DNA of 64,000 nt, taken from positions 620,001 through 684,000 of the forward strand of contig NZ_JBHSWH010000001.1 of the NCBI RefSeq assembly GCF_042661025.1, in the 5' to 3' direction. This document shows, piece by piece, positions 1-8,160 of this stretch. Source of the DNA: Flexivirga alba (GTDB lineage: Bacteria; Actinomycetota; Actinomycetes; Actinomycetales; Dermatophilaceae). The translations under genes and the position numbers were made by a program. Each line of letters starts with the position of its first letter. Within the stretch, counting starts at the first letter, position 1. The notes below the pieces were generated by a model. That model had not been told where the DNA came from. It saw nothing but the letters and a program-made list of their open reading frames with translations, and searched no databases.

Positions 1-1
1 C

Positions 2-604
2 GCACCTCGACCCTCGGGGACGCCGTGGTGGTGCGGCGTCGACGGCGCGTTCTGGGCGGCTCCGGAGGGTCCTGGCAGTGACGTTGCCGACCGGGACGAG
101 CACCCAGTGGTGCACGTCAGCTGGCGCGACGCGGCGGCATACTGCGCGTGGTCCGGGCTTCGCCTGCCGACTGAGGCCGAGTGGGAGTGTGCCGCGCGTG
201 GCGGGCTGCGGCAGAAGCGGTACCCCTGGGGCGACGAGCTCACCCCGGGCGGGCAGCACCGCTGCAACATCTGGCAGGGGCAGTTCCCGGTGCACAACAC
301 CCGGGCCGACGGTTACGCCGGGACCGCCCCGGTTAATGCGTTCGAACCCAACGGTTTCGGGCTCTACAACACGTCGGGCAACGTGTGGGAATGGTGCCGG
401 GACTGGTGGACCACCGACCACCCGGCGCGGCGGCCACTGGTCGACCCGAGCGGTCCGCGGGACGGCACGACCAAGGTCATGCGCGGCGGCTCCTACCTGT
501 GTCACAGCAGCTACTGCAACCGTTACCGCGTTGCCGCGCGCACCGGCAACACTCCCGACAGCAGCACTGGCAACACCGGATTTCGGTGCGCACGGGACGT
601 CTAG
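2..604 (+). CDS. Formylglycine-generating enzyme (SUMF1-type), 5' truncated by window edge
   Basis: The frame is open from base 2, so the N-terminus lies outside the window. FGE converts the active-site Cys (CxPxR) of type I sulfatases to formylglycine. The visible part is the C-terminal two thirds of the FGE-sulfatase fold: HVSWRDAAAYCAW and RLPTEAEWE come first, then GNVWEWCRDWW. The C-terminal block GGSYLCHSSYCNRYR holds both catalytic copper-binding cysteines in their usual CxxxxC spacing (codons at 499 and 514). The NTPDSSTGNTGFRC tail is also classical for true FGE and argues against EgtB-like relatives. No sulfatase gene is visible in the window; the substrate may lie upstream or elsewhere. 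The gene is followed by about 200 bases with no recognisable gene. Confidence 0.93.
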   Translation, partial: APRPSGTPWWCGVDGAFWAAPEGPGSDVADRDEHPVVHVSWRDAAAYCAWSGLRLPTEAEWECAARGGLRQKRYPWGDELTPGGQHRCNIWQGQFPVHNTRADGYAGTAPVNAFEPNGFGLYNTSGNVWEWCRDWWTTDHPARRPLVDPSGPRDGTTKVMRGGSYLCHSSYCNRYRVAARTGNTPDSSTGNTGFRCARDV

Positions 605-803
605 TTCAGTCGGCCAGAAACAAGCCCGGCGCGGATGCCGTCGACCTCAGCGATGAACATCCCGGGCCCGGAGCCCAACTACCGCAAGGTGTCGATGTTG
701 GCGCCCACCAAGCACTCCCGGGTACGCAATAAGCCTTCGGTGGTCGGCCATGGGCACTACGGTCGTGCACTATCCGCGTCGGCACGCACGGAGGGGGCAG
801 GCG

Positions 804-1685
804 ATGATCGAAACCCTGGGCCACAGTGGCGCGACGCGCGCGCTCGTCGTGGTGGCGCATCCGGACGACGAGACCTTCGGCACGGGATCACTGTTGCTGC
901 ACCTGGCCGACAGCGGTATGACGACTGCGGTCTGCTGCGCCAGCCGGGGCGAGGCCGGTGAGGTCCGACAGGGAGTCACCGTGCCGCCGGGCGGTATCGC
1001 AACGCTCCGCGAGGCCGAATTGCGTGACGCCGCAACCCTGCTGGGCGTCAGCGAGGTCTTCCTGCTTGACCTGCTCGACTCCGGGATGACCGGCGCGGCA
1101 CCTGCGGGTTCGATCCTCGCAGAGCCGTTCGCCGAGGTGACCCGCCGGGTCTCCCGGGCCGTCGCGGACTTCCACCCCGACCTCATCGTGACGCTCGACG
1201 GCAGCGACGGCCACCGTGACCACGCTCGAATGCGCGATGCAGCGGTGGCTGTCGGGCGCGAGCAGGGCATACCCGTCTGGCTGCACTGCCTGCCCCGTCG
1301 CTTGATGCGCCGGTGGGCGGGGCAGTTGGCCGGTCAGGACCCGGACTCGCCATACCTCGCCCTCGCAGACCTTGGCACGACCGACGAGCTGATCACCGAA
1401 CGCATCGACACCACTCGGCAGTACGAGCGGCGCCTCGAGGGGATCGCCCGGCACCGTTCGCAGGTCTCGCCCTATGAGGCGCTACCCGAGGACCTCCGGC
1501 GCGCGTTCCTCACCATCGAGCACCTTCGTCGGGCGGTCGGGGTCGGTATGCCGAGCGATCCCGACCGGGCACGCCACCAACACAACACGTCGACCTGCTA
1601 TTGGGATCTGCTCGAATGTCGCTGGACCTGCCACCAGCCGCCATCCACGACCAACGCGGCCGGCATTCGAAGGGCGTCGCCGTGA
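804..1685 (+). CDS. PIG-L family N-acetylglucosaminyl deacetylase-like protein
   Basis: This is a zinc-dependent LmbE/PIG-L deacetylase; relatives remove acetyl groups from GlcNAc-type sugars, as in mycothiol or glycolipid synthesis. The hallmark AHPDDE zinc motif lies near residue 17 (VVVAHPDDETFGTG). A second metal-site motif, DGSDGHRDHARM, lies near residue 133. Length, about 293 residues, suits the family. The ATG at 804 was chosen over the one at 750 because GGAGGGGG sits 8 bases upstream and the protein then starts just before the first beta strand. The exact substrate cannot be read from sequence. It converges on the PPOX gene with a 17-base gap. Confidence 0.88.
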   Translation: MIETLGHSGATRALVVVAHPDDETFGTGSLLLHLADSGMTTAVCCASRGEAGEVRQGVTVPPGGIATLREAELRDAATLLGVSEVFLLDLLDSGMTGAAPAGSILAEPFAEVTRRVSRAVADFHPDLIVTLDGSDGHRDHARMRDAAVAVGREQGIPVWLHCLPRRLMRRWAGQLAGQDPDSPYLALADLGTTDELITERIDTTRQYERRLEGIARHRSQVSPYEALPEDLRRAFLTIEHLRRAVGVGMPSDPDRARHQHNTSTCYWDLLECRWTCHQPPSTTNAAGIRRASP

Positions 1686-1702
1686 GCCCACATCGCCGTT
1701 CG

Positions 1703-2125
1703 TCAGCTCTCGGCGGCCCACCCGGTGACGCCGACGAGGTGCAGCACCAGCACTCGGGCGAAGGGCCGATCGCCATACTGCGGATAGTCCGCGGCCAACT
1801 GACCGGCGAGCGCTTCTGCCTCTGCCGGGTCGGCGTCACCTGGCCAGCGCAGTTCGGCGCGAACCCACCACAGCCGTGACCAGTCGTCCCGATCCCAGTG
1901 CTCCACCAGCAGCGTTGCCCGTGGGTCGGCCTGCAGATTGCGTTCTCGTTGCAGGTGATTCGACGACTTGGGCTTGACCGTGTCCACCGGTATGCCGACG
2001 AGGTCGCCGTTGATGGCGTAGACCACCGGCACCGCGTCCACCCCGCGTCGGTGATGCACGGTGCACAGGACTCCGTGGTCGGCGCCGGCGAGCCGGTCGC
2101 GCGCGTCAGCCGCCGTCAACTTCAC
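1703..2125 (-). CDS. PPOX-class (TIGR03668-like) F420-dependent oxidoreductase
   Basis: About 140 residues forming a split-barrel pyridoxamine-phosphate-oxidase-like domain. Features are VLCTVHHRRGVDAVPVVYAI (the N-terminal barrel strands), IPVDTVKPKSSNHLQRERNL and TLLVEHWDRDDWSRLWWVRA, all typical of the actinobacterial TIGR03668 group. Family members bind F420 or flavin and reduce small molecules; the physiological substrate is unknown. The start is taken as the GTG at 2125 (KLTAADA follows), with a GTG at 2134 as the alternative. Neither has a good Shine-Dalgarno sequence. The start faces the osmC-like gene across only about 40 bases, so overlapping divergent promoters with leaderless transcripts are likely. 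Confidence 0.8.
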   Translation of the reverse strand: MKLTAADARDRLAGADHGVLCTVHHRRGVDAVPVVYAINGDLVGIPVDTVKPKSSNHLQRERNLQADPRATLLVEHWDRDDWSRLWWVRAELRWPGDADPAEAEALAGQLAADYPQYGDRPFARVLVLHLVGVTGWAAES

Positions 2126-2167
2126 GGTCCACACCGTACGTCCATGCCAGCGTCGACAATGGTCACC

Positions 2168-2674
2168 ATGGACGCGAATGAGCTTCGAGCCGCACAGGCA
2201 CCACTGAAGGAGCGCTACAAACAATCCGGCGCCGAGGCGCTGACACCGCTTGCCGCAACGGGTGACGGCAGCGGGGCGGCACCAACGTTCTCGGTGCACC
2301 AGACCGGGTCGATCACCCAAGCCGGCCTGCATGCCGCAACGGGCGGCGACGGTTCCGACGCGTGCTCCGGCGACATGCTGCTGGAAGCGGTGCTGGCCTG
2401 CGCGGGCGTCACGCTGCGCGCAGTGGCTCTCGCGTCCGGCGTGGAGCTGAGGTCTCTCGACGGTCGCGCGGATGCCAGCTTCGACGCTCGCGGCACCCTC
2501 GGCATCGATCGGTCTGTGCCTGTCGGCATACAAGATCTGATGCTCGACTTCACGGCCGACACCGACGCGACGACGGAGCAGCTCGAGCGCCTTGCCCGTA
2601 TGACGGAGCGCTATTGCGTGGTGGGTCAGTCACTCGCCGAGCCGCCGACCATCACCGTGCGCCGCGCGCAGTGA
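2168..2674 (+). CDS. OsmC/Ohr family peroxiredoxin-like protein
   Basis: A thiol-dependent OsmC-fold protein of about 168 residues, presumed to reduce organic hydroperoxides. The two conserved cysteines are visible in GSDACSGDMLLEAVLACAGV (middle helix) and ERYCVVGQSLAEPP (C-terminal strand). Among OsmC clades it is closest to the bacterial proteins with the AACSG-like first motif rather than to Ohr. The ATG at 2168 is preferred; an in-frame ATG at 2159 adds three residues. No clear ribosome-binding site is present, consistent with a leaderless mRNA. It is the first of three co-directional genes (OsmC, hemerythrin, SAM-fold protein), a plausible redox-stress set. Confidence 0.88.
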   Translation: MDANELRAAQAPLKERYKQSGAEALTPLAATGDGSGAAPTFSVHQTGSITQAGLHAATGGDGSDACSGDMLLEAVLACAGVTLRAVALASGVELRSLDGRADASFDARGTLGIDRSVPVGIQDLMLDFTADTDATTEQLERLARMTERYCVVGQSLAEPPTITVRRAQ

Positions 2675-2700
2675 AGCGGCTGGCGGGGTAGCTTCGGGCC

Positions 2701-3300
2701 ATGGACATCACCGAGATCATTCAGCAGCAGCACGACGAGCAGCGCCGTGGTTTCGCGATGCTCGAGGAATGGCCCCGGGACGACACCGAGGGCCTGGCCG
2801 CGATGTGGCGCCGGCTCGCCATACTGCTGGAAAATCACGCCGAGGCCGAGGAACGCTACTTCTATCCGGAGCTGCTCAAGCTCGGCACCGGTGCTGCGGA
2901 CGCACCGGACGCCGCCGAGGAGACCGACGACGCGATCGGCGACCACAACAACATTCGTATGGCGATCCGCCAGGCCGACCGTGCCAAGACCGGCACCAAG
3001 GAATGGTGGACCGCCGTCACCGACTGCAACGTCTACAACAGCCGGCACATGGGCGAGGAGGAGCGCCAGGATCTGGCCGACTTCCGGCAGCAGGCCAGCC
3101 TGCAACTGCGGCACGACATCGCCATACAGTTCCTGCGCTTCGAGGCGATCAACGCAGCCTCCGGGATCAAGCCGACCGACAAGGACCCGGAAGAATACGT
3201 CGACGACAACCAGCAGCACGGCGGCAAGGTCGCCGCGGCCAAGAAGTCGCCCGGTCCGACGCGCCATTCGAAGACGGCCAGCGAAGACGCGTCCGAGTGA
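2701..3300 (+). CDS. Hemerythrin HHE domain protein
   Basis: A 199-residue cytoplasmic protein with a hemerythrin-like four-helix cation-binding fold. Histidines and acids fit a diiron site: QQQHDEQRRG near residue 10, ILLENHAEAEERYFYPEL near residue 42 and IGDHNNIRMAI near residue 80. MGEEERQDLADF near residue 117 replaces the common HxxxEE third motif (NSRHMGEEE). The last 40 residues are Lys/Gly-rich and disordered. Relatives sense or store O2, NO or iron. The stop codon overlaps the GTG start of the next gene, so the two are translationally coupled. Confidence 0.87.
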   Translation: MDITEIIQQQHDEQRRGFAMLEEWPRDDTEGLAAMWRRLAILLENHAEAEERYFYPELLKLGTGAADAPDAAEETDDAIGDHNNIRMAIRQADRAKTGTKEWWTAVTDCNVYNSRHMGEEERQDLADFRQQASLQLRHDIAIQFLRFEAINAASGIKPTDKDPEEYVDDNQQHGGKVAAAKKSPGPTRHSKTASEDASE

Positions 3301-4007
3301 GCGCGCGTTTCGAAGAACTCGCCTGGAGCGAGACACCGCGCGGCACGATCAGCCTGCGCCGCCGGCTGGAGCCGACGCTCAAGGTGGACGTCTATGAGGT
3401 GAAGCTCGACGAGGAGTTCCTCATGTCGAGCCTGTTCACGGTCGCCGAGGTCGAGCTCGCGCGACTCGGTCTCGCGCAGACTCAGGGCACCGATCTGGAC
3501 ATCGTCGTCGGTGGGCTCGGACTTGGTTACACCGCGCGAGCTGCGTTGGAAGATGAGCGAATTCGCTCGATGATCGTTGTCGACGCGATGCCCCAAGTGA
3601 TCGATTGGCACGAGCGACAGCTGCTACCCGGCGCCGCGGAGCTCGTGCAGGATCCGCGCACCCGGCTGGTGCTCGACAACTTCTTCGCGATGGCAGCCTC
3701 CGATGCGGGCTTCGATCCGGACGCGCCCGGCCGCCGCTTCGACGCCATACTCCTGGACATCGACCACACGCCGCGCCATGTGTTGCACCCGGATCACGCC
3801 GCGTTCTACACGGCCGACGGGCTTCGCCAGCTCACACAACACTTGAAACCCGATGGCGTCTTCGCACTCTGGTCCGACGACCCGCCCGACGACGAGTTCT
3901 CGGCGTTGCTGACCGCGACCTTCGAGAGGTCCGACGCGCATGTCGTCACCTTCGCCAACTTCCTCACCGGCGGCGAGTCGGCCAACACGGTGTATGTCGC
4001 CCGCTGA
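3297..4007 (+). CDS. Spermidine synthase-like SAM-fold protein
   Basis: A 236-residue Rossmann-fold protein related to spermidine synthases and small-molecule methyltransferases. The nucleotide-binding loop is IVVGGLGLGYTARAAL, and VVDAMPQVIDWH is the acidic ribose-binding strand. FDAILLDIDHTPRHVLHPDH matches the family's DAILLDVDN-type motif. The GTG start at 3297 overlaps the hemerythrin stop (GTGA), and reading further upstream in this frame gives only non-native sequence. Many actinobacteria carry this protein without polyamine partners, so the reaction is unclear. Its 3' end overlaps the convergent exporter gene by 44 bases. Confidence 0.8.
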   Translation: MSARFEELAWSETPRGTISLRRRLEPTLKVDVYEVKLDEEFLMSSLFTVAEVELARLGLAQTQGTDLDIVVGGLGLGYTARAALEDERIRSMIVVDAMPQVIDWHERQLLPGAAELVQDPRTRLVLDNFFAMAASDAGFDPDAPGRRFDAILLDIDHTPRHVLHPDHAAFYTADGLRQLTQHLKPDGVFALWSDDPPDDEFSALLTATFERSDAHVVTFANFLTGGESANTVYVAR

Positions 4008-5298
4008 CCGAACGGCCCCGTTCACTCCCCGTCGGCCAGTCGACGGCACCGGTCGTCGACGGCAGGGAGCGCGCCGAATGCTCGGCAGCGCGAGCGATGA
4101 TCGAGCCGATCAAGGTGCCGACCGCGATCGCGAGAAACGCCGAAAGTGCTGTGAGCAGAGACTTGCTCGTGCCGCTGCCGAACTCCACCTGCGAAGCATT
4201 GAGCAGTCCGAACGACCCCGGCGCGACGATCAGGAACGCCGGCACGTAAGTGACCCGCCAGATCGGCGCCCCCGGCACCCAGGAGACGACGATCGCGGCG
4301 ACCATGGCTGCCAGGGCGCCGGTGAAACCGCCGACCTCCGGGTTGTAGATGAGCTGCAGCGGCACCTGGGTGCCGCCGGCCGCGCCCATCACCACGGCGA
4401 TCGCCAGGGTGTGCTCGATGGGCGTGAAGAAGTGAATCATCAAGCCCAGCACACAAATTGCGATGCCGAGCACCGCGGCCCACCAGGCCGGATGTGCGCT
4501 GACCCCGTTTGTCAGCGAGTCCGCCGGCGTCCGGGTCAACGCGGCAGCCGCGACCACGCCCGAGATGAACAGCGCGATCTGCACGCCGCCCGAAACCAGC
4601 CGGGAGGTGCCGGCGGCCGCCGCGCCGGACGCGATCTCGGTCAGCCCGACGACGATGGCACTTCCGGGCAACAGCACGGCGATCGCCGCAACGATCAGTC
4701 GCAGCGGGCCGTCCACCCAGCCGGCGTGGAAGGCACCCAGGACGATGAGCGAGCTGACGAATGCGGAGGCGACAGGCAGTAAGCGGGCCAGCGAGCGCCA
4801 CCTGCGCGTCAGCATCGTCAGCACCGCGACCACGAGCGAACAGGAAGCAACAACAAGCAAATTGGCGAATGCTGGCTGCAGCAGCAGACACAGTCCGATG
4901 CCGATCGGTATGCCGCCGAGGTCGCCCACCCACCGAGGCCAGCGCGGCGGTGTCGCGCGGATCTGGTGCAGCCGCTGCAAAGCCGCCGATACCGTCAGCT
5001 CGCGGGCACGCAGGGCGGAGACGACCTTCAGCACTTCGGAGCTCTGGTCCAACCGGACCGCCCCGTCGACCGGTGCGAAGCTCACGCTGTCCATCGGTTC
5101 GAGCCCGACGAACAAGCCGGTCGGCAACGCGGCGACGGTGATCTCCGGGCAGCCGATCACCGGGCTCAGCGCACGCAGCTCGTCCTCGACATCGCTCGAT
5201 GCTGCGCCGCCGCCGAGCAGCGCGGCGCCGACCTCCAGCAGCAGTCGCTTGCGCTCGTCGCCCTGACCTGAGGCGTATGGCGCCGGTCGACTCGTCAT
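3964..5298 (-). CDS. Threonine/serine exporter family protein (ThrE-like)
   Basis: A 444-residue polytopic membrane protein. An N-terminal cytoplasmic domain of about 120 residues (SSDVEDELRALSPVIGCPEI, LFVGLEPMDSVSFAPVDG) has the ThrE hydrolase-like pattern. About ten hydrophobic segments follow, including the VVGLTEIASGAAAAGTSRL loop. ThrE exports threonine and serine with the proton gradient; substrate here is inferred. The ATG at 5298 is chosen; a GTG six bases upstream is an alternative. The gene lies 20 bases after the ClC gene and probably shares the MarR-controlled transcript. Confidence 0.85.
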   Translation of the reverse strand: MTSRPAPYASGQGDERKRLLLEVGAALLGGGAASSDVEDELRALSPVIGCPEITVAALPTGLFVGLEPMDSVSFAPVDGAVRLDQSSEVLKVVSALRARELTVSAALQRLHQIRATPPRWPRWVGDLGGIPIGIGLCLLLQPAFANLLVVASCSLVVAVLTMLTRRWRSLARLLPVASAFVSSLIVLGAFHAGWVDGPLRLIVAAIAVLLPGSAIVVGLTEIASGAAAAGTSRLVSGGVQIALFISGVVAAAALTRTPADSLTNGVSAHPAWWAAVLGIAICVLGLMIHFFTPIEHTLAIAVVMGAAGGTQVPLQLIYNPEVGGFTGALAAMVAAIVVSWVPGAPIWRVTYVPAFLIVAPGSFGLLNASQVEFGSGTSKSLLTALSAFLAIAVGTLIGSIIARAAEHSARSLPSTTGAVDWPTGSERGRSVSGRHTPCWPTRRR

Positions 5299-5318
5299 AC
5301 TCACGAACCTGATTCCTC

Positions 5319-6680
5319 TCACGACACCACGGGACTCGACGCATTGGCACGGGCAGCCGTGACCGCCCGCGTGGTGAGCATGTCGTAGATGCCCTCGCCG
5401 CGCAGCATCAAGGCCACGGTCATCGCGATCGCGCATGCGCCGAGGGTGGGAGACAGCAAGGTCGTGGTGCCGGTCATCTCGGTCGCGAGCACGATGCCCG
5501 TCACGGGTGCGTGAACGCTTGCGGTGAAGAGCGCCGCCATACCGATGAGGGCGAAACCAGCGGGCTCGGGGGCACCGTGATCGATCAGGTGAGCGGCGAC
5601 GCCGAGGGCGAGGCCCAGGTGGCTCCCGACCACGAGCATCGGCGCGAAGAGGCCACCCGGGGTGCACGCTGCATACGAGACGACTCCGAGGACCCACCGT
5701 AGGACGAGGACACCGACGACGGCGGCCAGGGTTCCGCTGCCGAGCAATGCGTCCTCGGTGAGGTTGTCACCACCACCCACCATCGTCGGCCCGAGCAGGA
5801 CGAGGCCACCGACGAGCGCACCGATCACTGCACCGCGCGCCTCGACCGGCAGTCGGCTGCGGTCGGCAACGCGCAGCGCCCCCATCAGGGACCGGTTGTA
5901 GAGGACGCCGGTAAACCCGGCGAGTATGCCGAGCAACGCAACCCAACCCGCCTGCGACAGCCGAGGGTCCTGCAGGTGCACGACGTGGAACTCAGTGCCA
6001 CTGGGCAGCAACAGGTGTGCGCTGGCGAACCCCGCCGCCGATGCGATCAGAGTGGCGATAGTTGCCTTCGGATCGAAGCGGCGCACCAGTTCCTCGAGCA
6101 CGAAGACGCCGCCGGCGATAGGTGCGTTGAATGCGGTCGCCAGGCCCGCGGCCGCCCCGCCCGCCACGAGCAACCGAAGCTGATCGCCGTGCCGCCTGGT
6201 CAGTTTCGCGACGATCACCGCGATGTTTCCGCCCATCTGCACGGACGGTCCTTCCCGGCCCAGCGCGAGCCCGGCGCCGATGGACAGCAGCCCTCCGACG
6301 TACTTGACCGGCAGGATGCGAAAACGCCCGGGTTCCGTGCGGCCTTCGACCACGGCCTCGACGCGCGGTATGCCGCTCCCCTCCGCATGAGGTTCCACGC
6401 CATGGACCAGCCACGCCGACAATGCGGTGGCGGCAGCGCAACCCAGCACGACCAGAGGTGCCAGCCACCAGTGGTGGTGCGTCCATCCGCTGATGTCCGA
6501 CCGTCGATCCGCGAGCCAGGTGAGCGCCACGCGGAAGGTCGCGGCCGCGAGACCGGTGAGTGCACCCACCACGGCAGCGACGGCGGCGAAGCCAAGCAGC
6601 TCGGAACCGGCTGCGACGTCATGGCCGATGGAGGAAACGGCTCGCGGACGGCGCAACCAGCTGTCGCGACCGCCGATCAT
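5319..6680 (-). CDS. ClC-type H+/Cl- exchange transporter
   Basis: A 453-residue ClC family membrane protein. Selectivity-filter motifs are in order: GSGIPRVEA near residue 100, GREGPSVQMGG near residue 142 (external gating glutamate kept) and GGLFAPMLVVG near residue 350. The internal proton-transfer glutamate of exchangers is also present (FNAPIAGGVFVLEEL). GIYDMLTTR near the C-terminus offers the central-pore tyrosine. There is no CBS domain. These residues predict a 2Cl-/H+ exchanger. The ATG overlaps the stop of the upstream MarR gene (ATGA), so the genes are coupled, and thrE follows after 20 bases. Confidence 0.92.
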   Translation of the reverse strand: MIGGRDSWLRRPRAVSSIGHDVAAGSELLGFAAVAAVVGALTGLAAATFRVALTWLADRRSDISGWTHHHWWLAPLVVLGCAAATALSAWLVHGVEPHAEGSGIPRVEAVVEGRTEPGRFRILPVKYVGGLLSIGAGLALGREGPSVQMGGNIAVIVAKLTRRHGDQLRLLVAGGAAAGLATAFNAPIAGGVFVLEELVRRFDPKATIATLIASAAGFASAHLLLPSGTEFHVVHLQDPRLSQAGWVALLGILAGFTGVLYNRSLMGALRVADRSRLPVEARGAVIGALVGGLVLLGPTMVGGGDNLTEDALLGSGTLAAVVGVLVLRWVLGVVSYAACTPGGLFAPMLVVGSHLGLALGVAAHLIDHGAPEPAGFALIGMAALFTASVHAPVTGIVLATEMTGTTTLLSPTLGACAIAMTVALMLRGEGIYDMLTTRAVTAARANASSPVVS

Positions 6681-7213
6681 GATCGGAGCGGCCGAGAGGC
6701 GCGAGTCCGATCACTGCCGTGCGCGGCCTGCACCAGGGTGCCGAGGGCAGCCGCGAGATCGGCCTGAGCCTGCAACGGAATGCTCTTGAGCAGTCGGTTG
6801 ATCTCCCGCTTACGCCGCCGGGTGCTCTGCGCGATCAGCGCGTGCCCCTCCGCGCGCAGGGTGAGGGTCATCTGGCGGCGGTTCGCACTGTCCACCGTCC
6901 GGTCGACCAGGTCTTTGGCGACCAGCCGGTCGCACATCCGGGTCGCAGTCGATGGCACTACACCCAGCGCCTCCGCCAGCTCCGCGACAGTCATCGACCC
7001 GTGTATGTCGATCAGCACCAGCGCGCGGAACTGGGGCAGGGTGACCTCCGGCTCGAGGTTCGCCAAGGCTCCGGCAGCAACCGCTACGAAGACTCGGTTC
7101 GCCGCAAGAACCGCGTCGACGACGTCCGCTTGGCCGGCCAGCACGCTCGCCGTGTCGTCGTCAGCGAGCTCCGCGACGATCGACTCGGACACGGTCGTGT
7201 GGTTTTCCGTCAT
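6677..7213 (-). CDS. MarR family transcriptional regulator
   Basis: A 178-residue winged-helix regulator. MTVAELAEALGVVPSTATRM (helix-turn-helix) and DRTVDSANRRQMTLTLRAEG (wing) are typical of MarR proteins. The ATG at 7213 is chosen because upstream codons contain no family sequence. It is first in an operon with the ClC and ThrE-like genes and probably represses itself through the dyad at 7238-7258. MarR proteins usually respond to phenolic, oxidant or metal ligands; the ligand is unknown. Confidence 0.9.
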   Translation of the reverse strand: MTENHTTVSESIVAELADDDTASVLAGQADVVDAVLAANRVFVAVAAGALANLEPEVTLPQFRALVLIDIHGSMTVAELAEALGVVPSTATRMCDRLVAKDLVDRTVDSANRRQMTLTLRAEGHALIAQSTRRRKREINRLLKSIPLQAQADLAAALGTLVQAAHGSDRTRASRPLRS

Positions 7214-7237
7214 ACCAGACAGCATAGGGCAACTGTT

Positions 7238-7258
7238 GCAGTATGCATGAAATACTGC
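7238..7258. promoter_or_regulatory. Inverted repeat, candidate MarR operator
   Basis: Perfect 7-bp arms GCAGTAT and ATACTGC are separated by 7 bases. The site lies between the divergent marR (start 7213) and SCO1-like (start 7298) genes. Size, symmetry and position fit a MarR-family operator controlling both directions. Binding is inferred. Confidence 0.6.
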
Positions 7259-7297
7259 GCCCAGCCGATCGTCAGCCAGCCGTGCGACCATTGCTCA

Positions 7298-8071
7298 ATG
7301 CATCGATTGCATACGGCACTGATCGGATCCGTCATCGTGCTCAGCCTCGCTGGCTGCTCCGCCGGCTCGACGCACGATCCGGCGAGCGCGGGCACATCTT
7401 CGTCCTCGGCGTTGGATCGCATTGGTACACCAATGAATTCATCGATCCCCAAGACGATCCGGGAGCTTTCGTTCACCGCGAGCAACGGCAAGCGCGTCAG
7501 CCTCGCCGATCTTGCCGGTCGCACCGTCGTGCTCTCGGACGTGATGACGTTGTGCCAGGAAACGTGCCCAATTGACACCGCGACCGTGGTGCAGACCGCC
7601 AGAGCGGAAGCGAGCAAGGACTCGACGAAGCCACCGGTTTTCGTCTCGCTGACCGTCGACCCGGCGAGGGACACCCCGACACAGCTCAAGGCCTACCGCA
7701 ACCTGTTCACCGACCCGCCGTCGAACTGGCAGGCGTGGACGGGCAGCACGAAGAACGTCAACGCCCTGTGGGACTACCTCGGCGTATGGCGCAAACAGGT
7801 CGCCGACGGTCCAGGGCCTGCCCCGCGCAATTGGCGCACCGGAGCGCCGTTGACCTACGACGTCCAGCACTCCGACGAAGTGTTCTTCCTCGATGCTTCC
7901 GGCCACGAGCGCTTCGTGCTGGAGGGCACGCCATACGCCAAGAGCGGCAGCGTTCCGAGCAAACTGCTGAAGTTCATGGACACCGAGGGCAAAAGGAACC
8001 TCACGTCTCCCGCGTCGACCGCCTGGACCGAGGCGCAGGCCGAGACCGTGCTCCGGTCGATCCGGCACTGA
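7298..8071 (+). CDS. SCO1/SenC/PrrC family copper-binding lipoprotein
   Basis: A 257-residue thioredoxin-fold protein. The lipobox LAGC puts the lipidated cysteine at residue 20, after a 19-residue signal peptide, which fixes the ATG at 7298. The copper motif CxxxCP is present (CQETCP, Cys86 and Cys90), and the distal ligand histidine is likely in QHSDEVFFLD. SCO proteins deliver copper to the CuA site of cytochrome oxidase or act as periplasmic thiol reductases. A Ser/Thr-rich linker follows the lipid anchor. Its promoter region holds the candidate MarR operator shared with the ClC operon. Confidence 0.9.
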   Translation: MHRLHTALIGSVIVLSLAGCSAGSTHDPASAGTSSSSALDRIGTPMNSSIPKTIRELSFTASNGKRVSLADLAGRTVVLSDVMTLCQETCPIDTATVVQTARAEASKDSTKPPVFVSLTVDPARDTPTQLKAYRNLFTDPPSNWQAWTGSTKNVNALWDYLGVWRKQVADGPGPAPRNWRTGAPLTYDVQHSDEVFFLDASGHERFVLEGTPYAKSGSVPSKLLKFMDTEGKRNLTSPASTAWTEAQAETVLRSIRH

Positions 8072-8160
8072 CCGATCACCGACCGGTGCACACTGGCACA
8101 TGACCGCGCTGATGCAAGATGTCCGGTGCGGTCCATGCCCCCGAGGGACGAAGAGACAAC

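Noticed and set aside
2769..3296. Long upstream extension of the spermidine-synthase-like frame through the hemerythrin gene
   Set aside because: The translation is Arg/Gly-rich shadow sequence; the hemerythrin frame has clear family motifs and the GTG at 3297 overlaps its stop.
4022..5350. Long open frames opposite or alongside the ThrE, GH65 and glycerol genes (for example 4022-5350 minus, 30496-32433 plus)
   Set aside because: High GC produces long shadow frames; none shows protein family motifs and all overlap well-supported genes.
8072..8110. CACCG-AC-CGGTG hairpin as a terminator after the SCO1 gene
   Set aside because: Only five base pairs, no T tract, and easily expected by chance at this GC content.
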